Shown: in pieces, positions 60,021-64,000 of the stretch
Numbering within the stretch: the stretch's first letter is position 1
Layout: every line of letters begins with the position of its first letter
Source of the DNA: Gambelia wislizenii
Taxonomy: Eukaryota; Chordata; Lepidosauria; Squamata; Crotaphytidae
Direction of reading: 5' to 3'
NCBI GenBank assembly: GCA_030847615.1
Contig: JAUMIR010000001.1
Span: forward strand, 179,323,001-179,387,000
DNA: 64,000 nucleotides
Translations under genes and position numbers: made by a program
Notes under the pieces: generated by a model
The model's database searches: none
Seen by the model: only the letters and a program-made list of their open reading frames with translations
Told to the model about the DNA's origin: nothing

Positions 60021-62076
60021 TGCCAGAAGAAGTAGCCACTCAGATGCAAGAACTCTGGCGTCAATACCAGGAGACAGGATGGAGTGGCGTCTGTGTAGAA
60101 TGTATACATTATTTTGGTTTGTTTCGGGTCGGGGAGAGTCCACTTCTCTCAAATGCGGCGCTCGAAGAGGGGAGGTGGATCCTAGAAATAATCCTGCTTG
60201 GCCCCACGAACCGTTCGACACCCAGACCACCTACATCTATGAGTTGACACCGTTCCCCAAGAAGACTTCAGCTCTTTTCTTTCTCCCCCGCCCCCCGTAG
60301 CTAATTCTTGCCATGGCTGAAAACTTGAAATGGACGCAGGGGAGCGCAAGCAGGCCAGGGGTTCTCCTTCAGCCAGTCGCCGCCCGAAAAAAAACAACAA
60401 CCAATAAAATCCTTCGAAGTGGTGGCCCCAGAGAGCGCCAACCTGGCTTGCTTGCTTGCTTTTCTATCGCAGGACGGAGAGGTGGCCGAGCTGAATAGGT
60501 ATAAACTTGTGACCCGTCGTACTGCAGATCACTTTAACACGTTCACTCAGTCACGCTCTCTCTCACCACCCTCCACCAAACCATCAGAGAGACCTCCCCG
60601 ATCTTTCAAGAACCTTCCCCCCTCCCACGCCGCCCCTTAAATGCTGAAATAAACTCTATTTCTATCTTGGCGCGTTTGCTTGCTCTGTTGGGTGACTGTA
60701 AAGCTTGTTTTCGTAAAGGGACCCAGGACGTCGGGATGTGACTCTTGTGAACGCTCCTCGTGCGGGAAAGGAAACAGGAGGGGGCAATTGTGTCACTTGT
60801 GAGAAATGCCCTGAGGGGGAACAGCCATTCTTTTTTGGGCGGGAGGGGGGAAAGGGTATCTCCTTCCTTCTACATCGCCTTCCAAAAACATCTACCCGCC
60901 AAACTTTCGCAAGAGGCACTATCTAGGCTTGAAAGTATGGGCGGGGGGGTAATTTATGGTGGGGAAAACCCTCATCCTCTATGTATATCTTATCTATATC
61001 TGTCTATCTTTATAGCTGTTTTGGGTAGAGTGGGCGTTCATTTGCAATAAAGTATGAAGTACAATGAATTATTGCTATGACAGAGTCAAAAAGAAAAGAG
61101 AAAGCAGTCATTATTGGGGGCTCAAAATGCCCTCAGACATCGACTCCTTGCGAGCTCCCCCGCCCCGCCCCAAAAAAACACCCACAATAGAGCTTTGCTT
61201 GAGTGGTGTTTTTGGGAAGACACCAGGCAGGTTGGGTCGGGCACAGGCTCAAGGCTGCCCACGGGCTACTAGGCATCCACCCCTTCTTCCCTTGAGGGAA
61301 GGAAGAATAAGAGTCAACACCCTCCATGAAACAGCGCTGGTGCCCGTTTGGGGGAAGAAGTTGCTTCGTCAACCTCCGTGAGGGAACTGCGCTGCCTTGG
61401 CTTGCTTCACGTGAGAGCCCACGAGCACCATTTAGGAATAGTTGCCCAAAGGGCCCGCCACACATACACAGACGGGGAAAAGGCGCGAAGCCTCTGAGGG
61501 GACGCTCTAACCTCCCCCCTCACCCCAGCCCCACCCCAGGTTGTCACTACTGCCGGTCCCCCGCCCCCGGGCACAAACGGTTTCTTCTCAGTGGACACCA
61601 GGGGGGTCGATCTTGGCGGAACGACGGTCACACCGCCCCCCAAGAGCGGGCTACTTCGTGACAAAAACAAAAGTGAAGGATTCGAACCGAGCTCGCTCTC
61701 TCTTCCCTTCCAACCTTCAGGTCCACGGTCCTGAACCGCCTGAGGGGGGGGGGATCCTTGCCTGGAAAAAAACAAAACACCAACCACCCTCTTCTTCTTC
61801 TCCTCCTCCCCCCTCCCGCTTTCGTCCCCCCCCCCTTCCCTCGCCGTCCTTTCTGAGGCACGGAGGGCTGTGAGAAGGCTGGCGCTTGCTCGCCTTGGGC
61901 TTCTGGCGTGCGCGCTCGCTCGCTCGCTGGCTGCCGCTGAGCCGCTTCAGTCTCCTTCCCCTCTCTGTGGGAAGGGATGGTTGAGTCCAACACCACCATC
62001 ACCACCAGCGGCAGCCTCAGCAGCTTCTTCTGCTGCTAGGAGCAGCTTGTCAGCTCGCCGCGCGCTCTCGAAGCTC

Positions 62077-62911
62077 GCCTTTCTCCTCCTCTTCTTCCTC
62101 CTCCTCCTCCTCCTCCGCTCGAAGCTCATTCCGCCGGCGTCTGGGGCTGCTTTTTCTCCTCAGCCCTGACAGGAGGACCCCCTTCGGTCTCCCACCCACC
62201 CACCCCATTCCACCCGCCCCCAGCAACACCGCCTCAACTCCTTCGCCCCTCCTGCTGTTGCCGCCGTCGCCGCCTCTTCTCCTTCTCTTTCTCCTCCTGT
62301 GGCTTCTTTCCTCTGGATGCCTGGCCGCGTCTGGTGGTGGTGGTGGTGGCGGCGGCGGCGGTGGTCGCTGTGGGTCTGCCCCTGCCGGTAGCGGCGGTGG
62401 GGGTTTTCTCCCTCGCCTCAGAGGACAGCCGCGCGCGGGGACTCGGGCTGGAGGAGGCGGCTCTTCCTCCTCCTCTTCTTCTTCACCGCCTTCTTCCTTC
62501 CTCCTCCTCCTGCTCCTCCAGAGCGCTCAACCCCGCAGTGCCTGGCCGGCACTTGATGCTATGAGAAGGCGAGCCGAGGCAACAACTCGCAGCAGTCCTG
62601 CAGGAGGAGGCGTCGAATGCTGCGCCGCCGCCGCCGCTCTCGCTGCTCTTCCTGCCACTCGCGGCACCTGGAGCTGCTGCCCTCGCCGCCGCCGCCGCCG
62701 CCAAAGCTCTCCCTGCTGCCGCCGCCTTCGCCTTCGCCGCCGCCTCGCTTTGCCCTCTGGTGATTCTTTGGCACCGCTGCCCTCAGTCCCTTCGGCGCTT
62801 CTGGCAAGGGCGGGAGCCAGCGCTCGCAGCTGAGAGGCGCCCCTGCCTGCCTGCCTGCCTGCCTGCCCTCTTCCGAGCCTCCCCACCGCCGGAGCAACAG
62901 CAGCAGCAGCA
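62077..62911 (+). repeat. Trinucleotide and tetranucleotide runs in the CSMD1 leader region
   Basis: A chain of short simple repeats: CCT/CTC runs near 62077-62117, GGT then GGC at 62332-62370, CTC/CTT at 62460-62515, pure GCC at about 62684-62702, TGCC at 62843-62866 and CAG (five units) at about 62895-62911. All lie within 1 kb upstream of the start codon and are candidates for length polymorphism. Confidence 0.8.
62561..62833 (+). other. uORF of 90 codons in the probable CSMD1 leader
   Basis: ATG-initiated frame starting MRRRAEATTRSS and ending in TGA at 62831-62833, rich in Arg, Ala and Cys because it crosses GCC/CGC runs. No domain is recognised. Further ATGs nearby open other short frames: 62317-62391 (24 codons, with six Trp then four Arg codons from a GGT/GGC run), 62555-62563 (ATG CTA TGA) and 62617-62763 (48 codons). 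It matters only if the mRNA leader extends this far. Probably not a functional protein. Confidence 0.3.
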
Positions 62912-63037
62912 GCCCCGTCTCTGGCTCTCTCCCCCGGCTGCCCTGGTTCTGGCGGTTCTCTCCACCTGCCTGCCTGCCGCCTTTCTTTCTTGCTTTCTTT
63001 CTTTAAATAAATAAATAAAAAGCTGGCGCTTTTCTCG

Positions 63038-63052
63038 ATGTGTGTGGAATAG
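63038..63052 (+). other. uORF of 4 codons just before the CSMD1 start
   Basis: ATG TGT GTG GAA TAG, in a different frame from CSMD1. Its stop is 8 bases upstream of the main ATG at 63061. Any transcript that includes it would place a minimal uORF immediately before the signal peptide, which suggests reinitiation or leaky scanning. Whether it is transcribed depends on the unknown start site. Confidence 0.5.
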
Positions 63053-63060
63053 CTGCAGAC

Positions 63061-63145
63061 ATGACTGCGCGGAGGCAACTCGAGGCTGGGCTGGTGGCGC
63101 TGGCGCTGGCGGTCTTCGGCGCGGGGCTCCTCACTGCAGCTCAGG
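63061..63145 (+). CDS. CSMD1: CSMD1 exon 1, signal peptide (partial gene)
   Basis: First coding exon of a large type I membrane protein with CUB and sushi domains, a complement regulator and synaptic protein in mammals. The exon encodes 28 residues plus the first base of a glycine codon: a short basic start (MTARRQ), a hydrophobic core (LVALALAVFGAGLL) and a cleavage-like end (LLTAAQ). Human CSMD1, as I remember it, also begins MTA, also has 28 residues before the glycine, and ends this segment LLTAAK. Shared positions include M1, T2, A3, R5, L23, L24, T25, A26, A27 and G29. CSMD3 starts quite differently. The exon ends CAGG followed by GTAAGC, a good phase-1 donor that splits the glycine codon. 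The start is fixed by an in-frame TAA at 63016-63018 with no in-frame ATG in between; position -3 is G. All CUB and sushi exons lie beyond the window. Identification rests on one short exon, so moderate to high confidence. Confidence 0.85.
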
Positions 63146-64000
63146 GTAAGCCTTGGCTTCTCGCCACCTCGAGGGGGGCTTCCTCGATTTGGGGGGGGAG
63201 AGGGAAGGGAGGGGAGGGGAGGGGGTTTCACAACCGAGCTGGCGGGTGGCGTGCTTGGCTATCGGGGCGTTGCGGGGGGGTGCGCGGGAGGTGCCCTTCC
63301 TCGGCCGGCTCCCTTTTTGCCTCAGGCACATCTTCCTCTCACACAGAGAGGCATTTCGGGGCTTTCTGGTCAACGTCCAGGTATCCAGGCAGGAGGGCTT
63401 CGGTATCTCCCCCCCCCCGGCGTGCCTTTGTGTGGACGGACGGACGGACGGACGGAGGGCACCTGCTCCTGGTGTGGGCGGGGGGTGGCGGTCCTTGCGC
63501 TGCCAGCGGGCGGGCTGGCCCGGGGAAAGAGCCTCCTCCCTGGCTGGAAGGGAGCCCTGGTCCTCCCGGCACAGGAGCCATGGGGCTTCAGCCGGGAGAT
63601 GCTAAAGATAGCTCCCGAGGCTGCCAAGTTGTTCTCCTCCGCCGCCGCCTTCTCACCCTCCCACCTCGGCGTGAAATAGATCTCGGCTTCCAGCAGTTGT
63701 TGGGCTCCTTCCCCATCCCGGCCCGCCGCCCACCTGCCTTCGGGTCCTCTCTCTCTTGCCATGGGAAGGGGGCTGTGTGATATTGCTGCCCCTGCCTGAC
63801 AACAGGGGCATGAGATGTACTTTGGGTTCCTTGTAAATTCCTTGCAGGGAAGGGCCACAGGAGGGCTGTTTGGTCCTCCTCCTCTGCCTACAGAGGGGCA
63901 AGAGGAGATGTTTGAGTCTTCACACACAAAACGTGTATCGGGGGTGTATGTGCAGGCGTGCGTGCGCACACTTATGTATGTTCTCATGCATACACCCACA
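63146..64000 (+). other. CSMD1: CSMD1 intron 1, 5' end
   Basis: Sequence after the donor GTAAGC at 63146. It stays G- and CpG-rich to about 63.75 kb, so the CpG island runs past exon 1, and then becomes less CpG-rich. It holds G-runs at 63188-63230 and a GGAC tetranucleotide array at 63434-63455. The long open frames here are GC-rich chance frames with no recognisable domain. The acceptor lies outside the window. Confidence 0.7.
63434..63455 (+). repeat. (GGAC)n microsatellite
   Basis: Five GGAC units in CSMD1 intron 1, within CpG-rich sequence. Confidence 0.85.

Larger units (their letters stand above)
59335..63145 (+). promoter_or_regulatory. CpG-rich promoter and leader region of CSMD1
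   Basis: From about 59335 the sequence shifts from AT-rich, CpG-poor desert to CpG-rich DNA up to and past the CSMD1 start codon. Visible elements are overlapping GC boxes at 61157-61171 (CCCCGCCCCGCCCC), many CT-rich and GC-rich runs, and trinucleotide repeats close to the gene. No classical TATA box sits at an obvious distance; the AT run TAAATAAATAAATAAAAAG at 63003-63021 is only about 40 bp upstream of the start codon and could be leader or a weak TATA-like site. The transcription start cannot be placed from sequence alone. The 59.3-60.7 kb part may be a separate sub-island; a divergent or noncoding transcript is possible but unsupported. Confidence 0.6.

Noticed and set aside
61133..62169. 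Several overlapping frames of 100-126 codons on both strands
   Set aside because: CpG-island chance frames; low complexity, no shared start context or domain.
62527..63231. Minus-strand frame of about 234 codons, Arg/Ala/Pro rich
   Set aside because: Product of GC-rich trinucleotide repeats, which suppress stops on both strands; no domain recognised.
63040..63780. Plus-strand frame of about 246 codons across CSMD1 exon 1
   Set aside because: It reads through the splice donor at 63146 into intron 1 and begins at a GTG. Only 63061-63145 is accepted as coding.

Overview
This is vertebrate nuclear DNA, almost certainly from a squamate reptile and probably a lizard. The repeat set points there: tRNA-headed Sauria SINEs, 5S-rRNA-headed 'Sauria' SINEs, CR1 and L2 LINE ends, an old L1, Penelope-like sequence with a GIY-YIG endonuclease, and many short inverted-repeat DNA transposons. 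No bacterial-style gene organisation is present. Species cannot be named from the sequence.

Roughly 1-59 kb is a gene desert. I found no exon of a host gene there; every long open frame I examined lies in a repeat or is a chance frame. It is filled by (a) a family of foldback DNA elements ending in GGAGATTTTCAGA-like termini and flanked by 3-bp TAA/TTA/TGA duplications (10852, 13282, 24674, 31385, 48159, 53687, 55951) plus longer relatives of about 590-950 bp (8088, 18598, 25089, 27375, 35938); (b) a second 3-bp-TSD family with GGCTTATCTACATG ends (813, 2159, 14496, 33386); (c) TA-flanked mariner/pogo-like elements ending CAGTTGTCCC or CAGTGGGCCC (3418, 28729, 42137, 58824); (d) SINEs, LINE fragments and a solo LTR. 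Several are nested, which gives relative ages and 'empty site' evidence for the target duplications.

The most unusual structure is at 53093-55169: two Penelope-like fragments arranged head to head as a large inverted repeat, flanked as one unit by an 11-bp direct repeat, with one arm later split by a foldback element.

From about 59.3 kb the composition changes to CpG-rich promoter sequence with GC boxes, a 30-bp minisatellite, trinucleotide runs and upstream ORFs. It leads to a single coding exon at 63061-63145, which encodes a signal peptide ending in LLTAAQ and is followed by a consensus splice donor. I recognise it as exon 1 of CSMD1, a giant CUB/sushi-domain membrane protein gene whose remaining exons lie to the right of the window. 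The desert is then the region upstream of CSMD1, which also lies in a gene-poor stretch in mammals.
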